Shown: piece by piece, positions 1 through 7,753 of the stretch | Layout of the letters: the number at the start of each line of letters is the position of its first letter | Position numbering within the stretch: the stretch's first letter is position 1 | Program-made: the position numbers and the translations under genes | Source: CAYSPT01 sp964432985 | Lineage (GTDB): Bacteria; Muiribacteriota; CAYSPT01 | Reading direction: 5' to 3' | Assembly: GCA_964432985.1 (NCBI GenBank) | Contig: CAYSPT010000069.1 | Location: 1 to 25,805, forward strand | DNA: 25,805 nucleotides | Notes under the pieces: generated by a model | The model's input: the letters and a program-made list of their open reading frames with translations, nothing else | Told to the model about the DNA's origin: nothing | Database searches by the model: none

Positions 1-168
1 TTCAGAATAAGATACAACCTCATGCCGGTGACCACTCATCAGGTCGAAGCCCCCTGTTCAGAATAAGATACAACCTCATGCCGGTGACCACTCATCAGGT
101 CGAAGCCCCCTGTTCAGAATAAGATACAACCTCATGCCGGTGACCACTCATCAGGTCGAAGCCCCCTT
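1..168. repeat. 56-bp perfect tandem repeat, three copies at the window edge
   Basis: Copies occupy 1-56, 57-112 and 113-168. They are identical except that the last base of the third copy is T instead of G. Each unit begins TTCAGAATAAG and ends GAAGCCCCCTG. The first bases of a fourth unit (TTCAG) coincide with the stop-codon region of rnfB at 169-173. The period of 56 is not a multiple of three and I see no reading frame through it. Each unit holds the interrupted palindrome GGTGACC and a short GACC/GGTC pairing, but no strong hairpin or U-tract. The array runs off the window, so the true copy number is unknown. It has no spacers, so it is not a CRISPR array. Confidence 0.95.
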
Positions 169-169
169 T

Positions 170-1150
170 TCAGGATGCTCTGGGATGGAGCTCGATTGAA
201 TCCTTGGGGCACTTGTCAACACAGATACCGCAGCCCACGCATTTTTCCTCGTCAATCTCGTGCAGTTCCTTCTTTTCGCCGGTGATGGCTCCCAGCGGGC
301 AATTTCTGGCACACAGGGTGCACCCCACGCATGTGTCGGGATCAATAACGGCCACCCGGTTGGGAGGAACTTCAAAAACGATAGCGCCGGTGGGACAGGC
401 AGCCACACAGGCCCCGCAGTCGACGCACGTATTATAATCAATGGCGGCCAGAAAGTTTTCCACCGTGATGGCTTCCTGCGGACATATTTTGACGCACTTG
501 CGGCAGCCGATACATCCTACCTTACAGGCTTTGATGACATTCTTACCCTTTTCGGTGGAGCAGCAAGCCACCACCACTTTCTGCTCGGGAGGCACCAGTG
601 TAAGTACGTCACGAGGACATTCAGTTATACATTTTCCACATCCCGTACAGAGATCCGGTTCTATTTCCGGAAGCCCGTGCTCATCCCTGGTTATGGCATT
701 AAACGGGCAAACCGAGGCGCACCGGCCCAGACTGAGACATCCGTGAGGACACTCCTTGGGGCCGCCGAACATCTGTGAAGCAGCCAGGCAATCCTCGATC
801 CCGGTGTAGGTGTATTTTTCTCCCGCCGTGTCACGACTGCCGCGGCACACGAGCCGGGCCACTTCCTGATCCATTTCCCCGCCGGATTCAATACCCAGGA
901 TCCCGGCGATCCGCTCGGCGCCGGCACGGCCGGGAATACATTTTGGAAGCAGGGACGGATCTTCCACCACGGCCTCCGCAAAATTGGAGCACCCCGGGAA
1001 ACCGCACGCCCCGCAGTTGGCCCCGGGAAGAGCCTCTTCAACCTGCTCTACCTTGGGATCGCGATCCACAGCAAACTGCTTCTGGGCCACGGCCAGGGCA
1101 ACACCGAAGAGAATCCCCAGAACAGCCAGGGTAAGAACAGCGGGTCCCAT
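170..1150 (-). CDS. rnfB: RnfB, electron-transferring ferredoxin subunit of the Rnf complex
   Basis: RnfB is the subunit thought to accept electrons from reduced ferredoxin and feed them into the Rnf complex, which couples ferredoxin:NAD+ electron transfer to Na+ or H+ export. The sequence shows one N-terminal membrane segment, then the RnfB cluster motif GANCGACGFPGC near residue 45 with a later CIPG cysteine. Six CxxCxxC-type ferredoxin motifs follow (for example CTGCGKC, CIGCRKC, CVDCGAC, CVGCTLC, CVGCGIC). At about 326 residues it matches the long, cluster-rich RnfB of acetogens and clostridia rather than the shorter proteobacterial form. It is the last gene of rnfCDGEAB. An in-frame TTG at 1153 precedes ATG 1150; ATG is preferred because AGAGGAA lies about 9 nt upstream. 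The stop codon touches the 56-bp repeat array and no terminator is visible after it. Confidence 0.96.
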   Translation of the reverse strand: MGPAVLTLAVLGILFGVALAVAQKQFAVDRDPKVEQVEEALPGANCGACGFPGCSNFAEAVVEDPSLLPKCIPGRAGAERIAGILGIESGGEMDQEVARLVCRGSRDTAGEKYTYTGIEDCLAASQMFGGPKECPHGCLSLGRCASVCPFNAITRDEHGLPEIEPDLCTGCGKCITECPRDVLTLVPPEQKVVVACCSTEKGKNVIKACKVGCIGCRKCVKICPQEAITVENFLAAIDYNTCVDCGACVAACPTGAIVFEVPPNRVAVIDPDTCVGCTLCARNCPLGAITGEKKELHEIDEEKCVGCGICVDKCPKDSIELHPRAS

Positions 1151-1181
1151 CAACTATCTTCCTCTCAAAATGTTGCTAGTG

Positions 1182-1757
1182 TTACATCATGCCGGCAAAA
1201 CCGCTGAACGCTATGGCCATGAGACCGGCGGTCACGAACGAAAGCGCCGGGCCGGCAAAGGGAGCAGGAGGGTCTCCGAGTTGAATCTCCTCCCTGATCC
1301 CGGCCATGAGCAGCAGGGCCAGGATAAAACCGCAGGCGGCGCCCAGGGCGTGTATCACTGTCAGCAAGAAACCGAATCCCTCGGTCACATTCAGAATAGC
1401 GACACCCAGGACGGCGCAGTTGGTGGTAATAAGCGGCAGGAATATTCCCAGTGCCTGGTACAGCGGTGGGGAAAATTTCTGGATGACCATCTCGACGAAC
1501 TGGACCAGCGAAGCGATAACCAGTATGAAACTGATGGTCCTGAGATACTGGATATCATAGGGAATCAAGACGAACCGTTCCAGAAGCCAGGTGATAATGG
1601 AGGCCAGGGTCATGACGAACATGACCGCCAACCCCATCCCTGTGGCGGTTTTCAACTTCTGGGAGACGCCTAGAAACGGGCACAACCCGAGGAACCGCAT
1701 CAGGACGAAGTTGTTTACCAGGATAGCTGCCAGGAAGACAAGAACGGTTTCCTTCAT
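1182..1757 (-). CDS. rnfA: RnfA, integral membrane subunit of the Rnf complex
   Basis: RnfA is a six-helix membrane protein that pairs with RnfE. In known structures the two subunits hold an Fe-S centre within the membrane using cysteines from each. Visible hallmarks are the N-terminal NNFVLMRFLGLCPFLGVS segment and the TTNCAVLGVA segment, each with the conserved cysteine. At 191 residues it has the standard length. The ATG overlaps the rnfE stop codon as ATGA, which indicates translational coupling. It is followed by a short gap and then rnfB. Confidence 0.97.
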   Translation of the reverse strand: MKETVLVFLAAILVNNFVLMRFLGLCPFLGVSQKLKTATGMGLAVMFVMTLASIITWLLERFVLIPYDIQYLRTISFILVIASLVQFVEMVIQKFSPPLYQALGIFLPLITTNCAVLGVAILNVTEGFGFLLTVIHALGAACGFILALLLMAGIREEIQLGDPPAPFAGPALSFVTAGLMAIAFSGFAGMM

Positions 1758-2398
1758 TGCTTATTCCTCCTCCCCAGCGCGTTGATGGCTGCCAGCAAAA
1801 GTCCCAGCGAGAGAAACGCGCCCGCCGGAAGCACCATGAGGAGTGCCGGTTGGAATCCAACCCCGAAGGGTTTGAACATCCCCGGTGTACCCATGAGCAC
1901 CGTGCCGCTTCCGAGGGCTTCCCGGAAAAATCCGAGCAGCGCCAGAGCCAGGGTGAACCCAAGCCCCATGCCGATACCATCTATCACCGAGATAAACGGG
2001 TTGCTCTTGGAGGCGAAGGCTTCCGCCCGGCCGAGAATAATGCAGTTCACCACGATAAGAGGTACGAAAATACCCAGTTCCTTGTGCAGGTCGGGGTAAT
2101 AGGCGGCCATCACCAGATCGACGATGGTTACGAAGGTAGCTATGACAATAATAAAAATTGGTATCCTTATTTTAAGCACCTTTTTATATGAATCTTCGCT
2201 GAACACCATTTTCAAAATGGTGGTGATTATGGATACCATCAGGTTCGAGCACACCAGCACGAAGGTCGCCGCCAGCCCCATACCTATTCCGTTACGGATA
2301 GAGCTGGTCACCGCCAGGGTGGGACACAGACCGAGAAGCAGCCGGAACACCGGATTTTCCTTCACCAGGCCTTTGGTAAATTCACTTACTAGCCGCAT
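1754..2398 (-). CDS. rnfE: RnfE, integral membrane subunit of the Rnf complex
   Basis: RnfE is the paralogue and partner of RnfA in the membrane core of Rnf. It carries the family segments NPVFRLLLGLCPTLAVTSS and VPLIVVNCIILGRAEAFA, with one cysteine in each that corresponds to the intramembrane Fe-S ligands. It has about six hydrophobic helices and 214 residues, a normal length. It lies 18 bp after rnfG and overlaps rnfA by four bases. RnfA and RnfE are told apart here by order (C-D-G-E-A-B) and by the N-terminal sequence (FTKGLVKENPVF is typical of RnfE/NqrD). Confidence 0.96.
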   Translation of the reverse strand: MRLVSEFTKGLVKENPVFRLLLGLCPTLAVTSSIRNGIGMGLAATFVLVCSNLMVSIITTILKMVFSEDSYKKVLKIRIPIFIIVIATFVTIVDLVMAAYYPDLHKELGIFVPLIVVNCIILGRAEAFASKSNPFISVIDGIGMGLGFTLALALLGFFREALGSGTVLMGTPGMFKPFGVGFQPALLMVLPAGAFLSLGLLLAAINALGRRNKQ

Positions 2399-2416
2399 CG
2401 CGTCTCAGCCTCCTCC

Positions 2417-3226
2417 CTACTGTTGCCCGCCCGGATCCTGGGAAAGCGTTCCCGGTTCCCGGGATAGCGTTTCCAGGACACCTTTTTTCAGATTCAACCA
2501 CAATACACCGGCGTCTCTCACTCCGGCGGAAGCAGAACGCGACGAAATGGTGGCAGCGGTGATGGAATCAAGTGTTCCGCTGGGCGTAATGACAGTTGCC
2601 ATCTCACTTTCAATACCCTCAACCCGCTCCGGTACGCGGCCCCCGGCGGCATCAACTTTGAGAAACAACTCGTGAACGGTCCTGCCCTTGAACTGCTCCT
2701 GGTACCAGGGTTTACGTACTTCAACCCGCGGATTCTCACCCTGAATCCGGGTGGCCTTCTCCACGTTGACCTCGGTCATCTTCGATCCGAGCCCCGGCGT
2801 CTCCTTGTGATCGATGATCTTGATTCCGGACACGTTACCGGAGAGATCGAATCCCACCACCATCGTTATATTGCCGCAATATCCTGCGGGAGCGATGCTG
2901 AACGCCACCCCCACCGGCTCAAACTCTTTTTTCAAGCCCAGAATCCCGCCGACACTGAACGACAGGGTGACCCCGGAATCGGCCTGTTTTCCGTCGGACA
3001 ATCCGATACGCCCGGCCAGTAGAATATTAGCCGGAGAGGTAACCGGCACCGATACCGTTTTGAACTCCACCGCCAGGGGAAGAACTTCCTGGTAGGCCGC
3101 TTCCGCCACCTTCCGCTTGTTTTCCTGTATCAGGGGAAAGGTCTTCTGATGGGTCATGGCCAGGGCCAGAGCGGCGATGGTGGATACGAGGCACAGCACC
3201 AATCCAAGTTTAGCTATATCCTTCAT
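2417..3226 (-). CDS. rnfG: RnfG, covalent-FMN subunit of the Rnf complex
   Basis: RnfG carries a covalently bound FMN on the outer face of the membrane. One N-terminal transmembrane helix (about residues 5-24) anchors an extracytoplasmic FMN-binding domain. The flavinylation motif appears as DSITAATISS near residues 220-229; the last threonine (T226) matches the FMN-bearing Thr of the S/T-G-A-T motif, with Ala replacing Gly. The conserved segment HKETPGLGSKM is also present. The start ATG overlaps the rnfD stop by one base. Flavinylation normally needs an ApbE transferase, which is not in this window. Confidence 0.95.
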   Translation of the reverse strand: MKDIAKLGLVLCLVSTIAALALAMTHQKTFPLIQENKRKVAEAAYQEVLPLAVEFKTVSVPVTSPANILLAGRIGLSDGKQADSGVTLSFSVGGILGLKKEFEPVGVAFSIAPAGYCGNITMVVGFDLSGNVSGIKIIDHKETPGLGSKMTEVNVEKATRIQGENPRVEVRKPWYQEQFKGRTVHELFLKVDAAGGRVPERVEGIESEMATVITPSGTLDSITAATISSRSASAGVRDAGVLWLNLKKGVLETLSREPGTLSQDPGGQQ

Positions 3227-4299
3227 TATTTACCGGTCCCCTCCTGGGCCCCAACGGACATTTCCCCGAACCGCCTGGGCACGGTCAACCGGTCGATAAG
3301 CGGTGTAGCCGTGTTCATCAACAAAATAGAGTAGCAAACTCCCTCCGGGTACCCCCCGAAGGCCCTGATCAGCACCGTCAGGCATCCCGCTCCTGCACCG
3401 AACAGCAAGCGGCCGAGCGGCGTAATAGGAGTGGTCACCAGGTCAGTGGCCATGAAAAACGCTCCCAGTACCAGCCCGCCGGCAAACAGGTGAAACAGCA
3501 GCGCGTAGGGGCTGAACAGCGAATCTCCCATGAACAGGAAAGAAAAGATCCCCACCGTACCGATATAGGTCAGGGGAATGTGCCAGGTGATGTGTCCCCG
3601 GTAAAACAGGTACAGGGCACCGATAAGAAGGGCCAGGACGGAGGTCTCCCCGAGACTGCCGCCCACGTGCCCCAGGAACAAATCCCAGAGCCCTTCACCG
3701 TGCTTCGAGAGAACGCTCACTCCCTCGGTGAAACTGCCGGCTTCTTTCATGATGGCCAGCGGTGTGGCCGTGGTTACCGAATCGAGCGGGTCCCACCACC
3801 GGGCGGACATGAACGCTTCCACCGGCTGCTTCCAGGTAGTCATCGCCTGCGGCCATGACGCCAGCAGGAACGCCCGGCCAACCAGGGCCGGATTGAATAT
3901 GTTCAGCCCCAAACCGCCAAACACGTGCTTGCCGACCACCATGGCCACCACGCCGCCAAGTAACGGCATCCAGAAGGGGATCTGCGGCGGCAGGCAGAAG
4001 GCCAGCAGGATTCCGGTCACCACGGCGCTGCCGTCGCTGATAGACCCGGATCGGCCGGAAATCTTAAGACAAATCCGCTCGGTAATCACCGCTCCGGCCA
4101 CGGCGGCCAACACCTGGAACAACGCCTGCAAACCGAAAAAATACACCGAGGCAACCAGAGCGGGAATAAGGGCCAGGACGACATCCCACATCATGCGGGT
4201 GACCGTCACCGGATATGAAAAATGGGGAGCCGGTCCGACCGTGATAGCCGTCTTTTCCTGGTCGTTTTTTTTAATTTTATCAGTTCCCGCTTTTGGCAT
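3226..4299 (-). CDS. rnfD: RnfD, membrane subunit with covalent FMN
   Basis: RnfD is a multi-helix membrane subunit that carries a second phosphoester-linked FMN and is thought to form part of the ion path. The flavinylation motif DSVTTATPLA lies near residues 173-182, with T179 as the expected FMN site. Other family signatures are GKHVFGGLGLNIFNPALVGR and the C-terminal VTTPITPLGRLLFGAGAG. The 357-residue length fits the family. It overlaps the end of rnfC by about 20 bases and abuts rnfG, so the operon is tightly coupled. Confidence 0.96.
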   Translation of the reverse strand: MPKAGTDKIKKNDQEKTAITVGPAPHFSYPVTVTRMMWDVVLALIPALVASVYFFGLQALFQVLAAVAGAVITERICLKISGRSGSISDGSAVVTGILLAFCLPPQIPFWMPLLGGVVAMVVGKHVFGGLGLNIFNPALVGRAFLLASWPQAMTTWKQPVEAFMSARWWDPLDSVTTATPLAIMKEAGSFTEGVSVLSKHGEGLWDLFLGHVGGSLGETSVLALLIGALYLFYRGHITWHIPLTYIGTVGIFSFLFMGDSLFSPYALLFHLFAGGLVLGAFFMATDLVTTPITPLGRLLFGAGAGCLTVLIRAFGGYPEGVCYSILLMNTATPLIDRLTVPRRFGEMSVGAQEGTGK

Positions 4300-5653
4300 T
4301 TCTTATCTCCATCTTACCGTGTTTAATCCACTGCACGAGAGGAATCCGGGCCGGACAAATAAATGTGCACGAACCACACTCCACGCAGTCATTGATACCG
4401 TACTCTTCAGCTTCATCAAACCGACGTTTACGCACCATCCGGGTCACGGTGGTGGGCAGCAGGTAAGCGGGACAGGCGTCGACGCAGCGGGCGCAGCGGA
4501 CGCACGGCTGTTCCTTTTCGTCACTGATCACTTCAGAGGGAAACACCAGAATACCGGATGTCCCCTTGATAAGGGGAAAATCCGTGGTGCACTGGGCAAT
4601 CCCCATCATGGGTCCTCCCGAGATTATTTTACCCGGAGTCCCCCTGAAGCCGCCGCACTGGGTAACCAGGTGGGAAAACAGGGTACCTACACGAAACACG
4701 AGATTCCGTGCTTCCTTGATACCGTAGCCGGCGATGGTCACCACCCGCTCGTACAACGGTTTTCCCTGAGATACGGCTTCCCAAACCGCCGCCGCAGTCC
4801 CCACGTTCTGCACCACGCAGCCCACATCCATGGGAAGACCCCCTGAAGGGACTTCACGGCCGGTGATGGCGTAGATGAGGTTCTTTTCAGCACCCTGCGG
4901 GTACTTCACCTGCAACGGAACCACTTCGATATCCAAGTCGTCCTTCCCGTCGCATAACTCCTCGACGGCTTCCTGGAATTTCCGCCCGGCGGAGCGCTTG
5001 TTGATCTCGATACCAATTATGCCGTGACTGACCCCGAGGGCCCGCATGATCAGGATCATGCCTTTAAGTACGTCATCGGTTCTTTCCAGCATGACCCGGT
5101 AATCACAGGTGAGGTAGGGCTCGCATTCCGCGCCGTTGAGAATAAGCAATTCGATTTGCTTGTTTGCCGGCGGAGACAGTTTGACATGCGTGGGAAAGGC
5201 CGCACCACCCAGGCCGACGATACCCGCTTCCTGGACGATATTCACTATTTGCTTGGAGGTGAGCGCCTCGATCTCCTCGGGACTGCGCGGTGCTATGGAA
5301 AGATACGGCTCATCTTTTCCGTCCGACTCGATAACCACCGAATCGACCCGTCCCCCGAGAGGATGGATCCACGGTTCCACTGCCTTGACAGTCCCTGATA
5401 TACTGGCGTGCACGGCGGCAGAGACAAAACCTCCCGGTTCCCCTATTTGCTGTCCTCGCAGAACCTTTTCCCCCGGTTCTACCGTCGCCAGACAGGGGGC
5501 TCCGATGTGCTGAGACAGAGGGATTACCACTTCGGCAGGAAGCTCGGCTACCTGGATTTCCTTATCGGCAGCCAGCGCTTTCATTTCGGGAGGATGCACT
5601 CCGCCCCTGAAGGTAAGAGGACCTTGCTGCGCGAATCCGCCCAACCAGGACAC
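4280..5653 (-). CDS. rnfC: RnfC, NADH/FMN-binding subunit of the Rnf complex
   Basis: RnfC is the peripheral subunit where NAD+ is reduced. It carries FMN and two 4Fe-4S clusters. The N-terminus has the family segment TFRGGVHPPEMK, the flavin/NAD region shows GLGGAAFPTHVKLSP, and near the C-terminus sit two ferredoxin motifs, CVRCARCVDACP and CVECGSCTFICP. The length is 457 residues. The start is GTG: the conserved FRGGVHPP segment lies upstream of the first ATG, and a purine-rich GAGAGGCGGTGG precedes the GTG. This is the first gene of the operon, about 29 nt downstream of the predicted transcription start. Confidence 0.96.
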   Translation of the reverse strand: MSWLGGFAQQGPLTFRGGVHPPEMKALAADKEIQVAELPAEVVIPLSQHIGAPCLATVEPGEKVLRGQQIGEPGGFVSAAVHASISGTVKAVEPWIHPLGGRVDSVVIESDGKDEPYLSIAPRSPEEIEALTSKQIVNIVQEAGIVGLGGAAFPTHVKLSPPANKQIELLILNGAECEPYLTCDYRVMLERTDDVLKGMILIMRALGVSHGIIGIEINKRSAGRKFQEAVEELCDGKDDLDIEVVPLQVKYPQGAEKNLIYAITGREVPSGGLPMDVGCVVQNVGTAAAVWEAVSQGKPLYERVVTIAGYGIKEARNLVFRVGTLFSHLVTQCGGFRGTPGKIISGGPMMGIAQCTTDFPLIKGTSGILVFPSEVISDEKEQPCVRCARCVDACPAYLLPTTVTRMVRKRRFDEAEEYGINDCVECGSCTFICPARIPLVQWIKHGKMEIRNAKSGN

Positions 5654-5688
5654 TATCCGTCCACCGCCTCTCTGCTTGAAGAAGTTGC

Positions 5689-5717
5689 ATTATATATAAG
5701 AGACAGGATGCTGTCAA
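5689..5717 (-). promoter_or_regulatory. Perfect consensus sigma-A promoter of the rnf operon
   Basis: On the minus strand TTGACA (5717-5712) is separated by exactly 17 nt from TATAAT (5694-5689). Transcription would start near 5682, giving a leader of about 29 nt before the rnfC GTG. Both hexamers match consensus, which suggests strong expression unless a factor represses it. Confidence 0.85.
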
Positions 5718-5736
5718 GCCATCAATAACCATTCAC

Positions 5737-5806
5737 ATCAAGCCGTTTACCTTAAGAACTTGCAATCTTCAGCTTCGACACAAGCACTTCAAACAAACGG
5801 CTTGAT
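5737..5806. repeat. 12-bp perfect inverted repeat upstream of rnf
   Basis: The arms ATCAAGCCGTTT (5737-5748) and AAACGGCTTGAT (5795-5806) are exact reverse complements separated by 46 bp. They lie just upstream of the rnf -35 box and upstream of the small plus-strand gene. They could be two operator half-sites for a looping regulator, or the arms of a structured RNA. No T-tract follows, so a simple terminator is unlikely. Confidence 0.7.
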
Positions 5807-5818
5807 ACAAAATTGTAT
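5805..5818. promoter_or_regulatory. Palindromic operator-like site
   Basis: ATACAA-AA-TTGTAT is a 14-bp interrupted palindrome that overlaps the end of the right arm of the 12-bp inverted repeat. It lies between the divergent rnf operon and the small plus-strand gene at 5947. The symmetry is typical of a dimeric repressor site, but the regulator is not identified. Confidence 0.35.
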
Positions 5819-5946
5819 ATGGCTCACGGGCGGAAAAATTATACATGGCCGGCCGCGGGAAAAATTTTACGTATAAAGTCGAGAGGGGAAAGTGCCGAAA
5901 CCTTGTGCAGGGAAAAAAATATTACATCAGGGAGAGGAAGCGACAA

Positions 5947-6207
5947 GTGAAAAAAATCACGCTGGGGACAATCATTCTCATCATGGCACTGTTTGTTTTT
6001 AATGTAGGATTCTGTAAAGTCACATTACTGGAGAAGGAGACCCTGGCAACAGGTTCCGATTCAGTGGAAAATACGCTGCTGCCGGCGGACCGGCCACTGC
6101 ACAAGCCGTCGCGCTCGGTGGGGGAGACCAGCCCCCTGAGACACTACACCGAAACACCGGCCGGTAAGGTTCACAGCGACTACGGCCTCCATTACGTTAC
6201 CATTTGA
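5947..6207 (+). CDS. Small exported or membrane-anchored protein of unknown function
   Basis: I do not recognise this 86-residue protein. It opens with a basic residue pair and a hydrophobic stretch (MKKITLGTIILIMALFVFNV) that looks like a signal peptide or single anchor. A polar, low-complexity tail of about 60 residues follows. GTG 5947 is chosen over the ATG at 5845 because AGGGAGAGGAA sits about 9 nt upstream of the GTG and because this start places the hydrophobic segment at the very N-terminus. A strong terminator follows the stop by 22 nt, which supports an independent transcription unit. It is convergent with recA and divergent from rnf. Confidence 0.6.
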   Translation: MKKITLGTIILIMALFVFNVGFCKVTLLEKETLATGSDSVENTLLPADRPLHKPSRSVGETSPLRHYTETPAGKVHSDYGLHYVTI

Positions 6208-6211
6208 CCCG

Positions 6212-7381
6212 TTAAACAGCACACGCCAAGGCGGAGCCGCGAGGCTCCGCCTTTTCTTTTTTGTCCACACCAGATTCCGATTGGGCTTGACCGGATACCG
6301 ATTGGGTCCTACCAGATTCCGATTGGGCTTTACCAGATACCGATTGGGCTTTACCAGATTCCGAACCTGCCTTTGAACCGGTACTCGCGCGAGCTGCGGC
6401 CAGTGCTTCCCGCACCCTTGTTTCAACATCCGCCATGATCTCGGGATTTTCAATGAAGAACTGAGCGGCACTCTCTCTTCCCTGACCCAGCTTGTGTGCG
6501 TCAAATGAGTACCACGCCCCGCGTTGGCTCACTATTTTCAGCTCGATGGCCGTCTGTAGAAGATCGACCTCTTTACGGATACCCCTGCCATAGGTTATCT
6601 CCAATTCCGCCTCTTTAAACGGCGGGGCCACCTTGTTTTTCACTACCCGCACCCGTACCCGGTTGCCCACCGCCTGGCCCGCCTCCTTGATTATTTCACG
6701 CCGCCGGACATCGAGGCGGACTGAAGAATAGAATTTCAGCGCCCGGCCCCCGGATGTGGTCTCGGGACTGCCGAACATCACCCCGATCTTTTCCCTTATC
6801 TGGTTGATGAAGATTACGATGGTTTTCGACTTGCTGATGGTGGCGGTGAGCTTTCTGAGGGCCTGCGACATCAATCGGGCCTGGAGCCCCACGTGAGAAG
6901 CTCCCATTTCACCCTCAAGTTCCGCCCGGGGAACCAGGGCGGCCACCGAGTCCAACACCACCACGTCAACCGCCCCCTGCCTGACCAGGATATCGACGAT
7001 TTCCAGGGCTTCTTCACCACACCCCGGCTGCGACACCAGCATGTGATCTATATCCACTCCCAGACGGCTGCAGTAGATGGGATCCAGCGCGTGCTCGGCA
7101 TCAACAAAAGCCACGCACCCCTGCTTCTTCTGTGCTTCGGCAATGACGTGCAGCGCCAGTGTCGTCTTACCGGATGACTCGGGTCCGAACACCTCGATGA
7201 CCCGCCCCCGGGGAAGCCCCCCGGTGCCCAGGGCCCTGTCCAGGCACACAGACCCGGTGGGGATCACCTCGATGTTGGCCGCCACCCCGGCGCTTCCCAT
7301 CGACATGATGGCTCCCTTGCCGAACCGCTTGGTGATCCGGCGTATCGCTTCCTTTACCACTTCCGCTTTTACTCCGCCCAT
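6212..7381 (-). CDS. recA: RecA recombinase with a repeat-containing C-terminal tail
   Basis: RecA forms filaments on single-stranded DNA, drives strand exchange and triggers LexA cleavage. The core is intact: Walker A GPESSGKT (residues 66-73), DAEHALD near 94, Walker B VVLDSVAAL (141-149), GLQARLMSQALRKLT near 165-179, FINQIREKIGVMFGSPETT near 191 and GGRALKFYSS. The core ends near residue 333. The remaining ~56 residues hold about five copies of a heptapeptide like KAQSESG, then a basic stretch DKKEKAEPRGSALACAV. A typical RecA is 340-355 residues with an acidic tail; here the protein has 389 and the tail is not clearly acidic. ATG 7381 is preceded by GGGAGGA. I saw no LexA-type box upstream. 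Confidence 0.96.
   Translation of the reverse strand: MGGVKAEVVKEAIRRITKRFGKGAIMSMGSAGVAANIEVIPTGSVCLDRALGTGGLPRGRVIEVFGPESSGKTTLALHVIAEAQKKQGCVAFVDAEHALDPIYCSRLGVDIDHMLVSQPGCGEEALEIVDILVRQGAVDVVVLDSVAALVPRAELEGEMGASHVGLQARLMSQALRKLTATISKSKTIVIFINQIREKIGVMFGSPETTSGGRALKFYSSVRLDVRRREIIKEAGQAVGNRVRVRVVKNKVAPPFKEAELEITYGRGIRKEVDLLQTAIELKIVSQRGAWYSFDAHKLGQGRESAAQFFIENPEIMADVETRVREALAAARASTGSKAGSESGKAQSVSGKAQSESGRTQSVSGQAQSESGVDKKEKAEPRGSALACAV
6230..6262 (+). terminator. Rho-independent terminator of the small exported-protein gene, inside recA
   Basis: The stem GGCGGAGCC (6230-6238) / GGCTCCGCC (6243-6251) is a perfect 9-bp pairing closed by a GCGA tetraloop and followed by TTTTCTTTTTT (6252-6262) on the plus strand. 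It lies 22 nt past the stop of the small plus-strand gene. The same bases encode the last residues of RecA on the minus strand; in that direction there is no T-tract, so it should act only on plus-strand transcripts. Confidence 0.9.
6269..6373. repeat. 21-bp in-frame tandem repeat in the recA 3' end (five copies)
   Basis: Units begin at 6269, 6290, 6311, 6332 and 6353, each 21 bp, of the form ACCAGATTCCGATTGGGCTT plus one base. Copies differ at a few positions, and the fifth diverges in its second half. Because 21 is a multiple of three, expansion keeps the frame and produces the heptapeptide (K/R/Q)(A/T)QS(E/V)SG in RecA. Confidence 0.9.
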
Positions 7382-7593
7382 TGCTATCCTCCCTTTCTTT
7401 AAGGCCCGTTTATTTCACAAGCACGCCTGCTGCAGCCACGACTTCGTGTCCTCACGACAGCGACTCGAAAAATAACCGGCCTTTTTTTTCTAATTTGCGG
7501 TTTGGTAAAAGGGAAGAGCAGACATCGTGCCAGCTATCTTCCAGGTTTTTCCTTCTAAAGGAATACTCCCTGTTCACGATGTTTTTCGTGCCC

Positions 7594-7668
7594 GATACAG
7601 GTGGACCGGACGGGTGAGTGCACTGGGCAGGTGTCTCCAGACGAGACAGCGGATGAAAAACCTGTATC
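7594..7668. other. Paired element in the recA-mobA gap (possible structured RNA)
   Basis: The 372 bases between mobA and recA hold no convincing gene. Within them GATACAGGT (7594-7602) pairs perfectly with ACCTGTATC (7660-7668), enclosing a second perfect hairpin TGTCTC-CAGAC-GAGACA (7632-7648). A smaller CACGA/TCGTG hairpin lies at 7575-7590. No T-tract follows, so it is not a classical terminator. It lies 213 bases before the recA start, so it could be part of a recA leader, a small RNA or the mobA 3' end. The assignment is uncertain. Confidence 0.4.
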
Positions 7669-7753
7669 AAAATAAAACAGGTGAACCGGGGAGCTTCCAA
7701 CCACCGGGCCATAACCAGGATATTGGGTCCTGATGAGCCGTCGGGTATAATCA

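Noticed and set aside
1..168. Hammerhead-like CUGAUGAG on the minus strand of each 56-bp unit
   Set aside because: The second conserved core block (GAAA after stem II) and a cleavage-site stem are missing, so the match is only eight bases.
1..168. CRISPR array
   Set aside because: The copies are directly adjacent with no variable spacers.
7382..7600. LexA/DinR box upstream of recA
   Set aside because: I searched for GAAC-N4-GTTC-type sites by eye and found none convincing.
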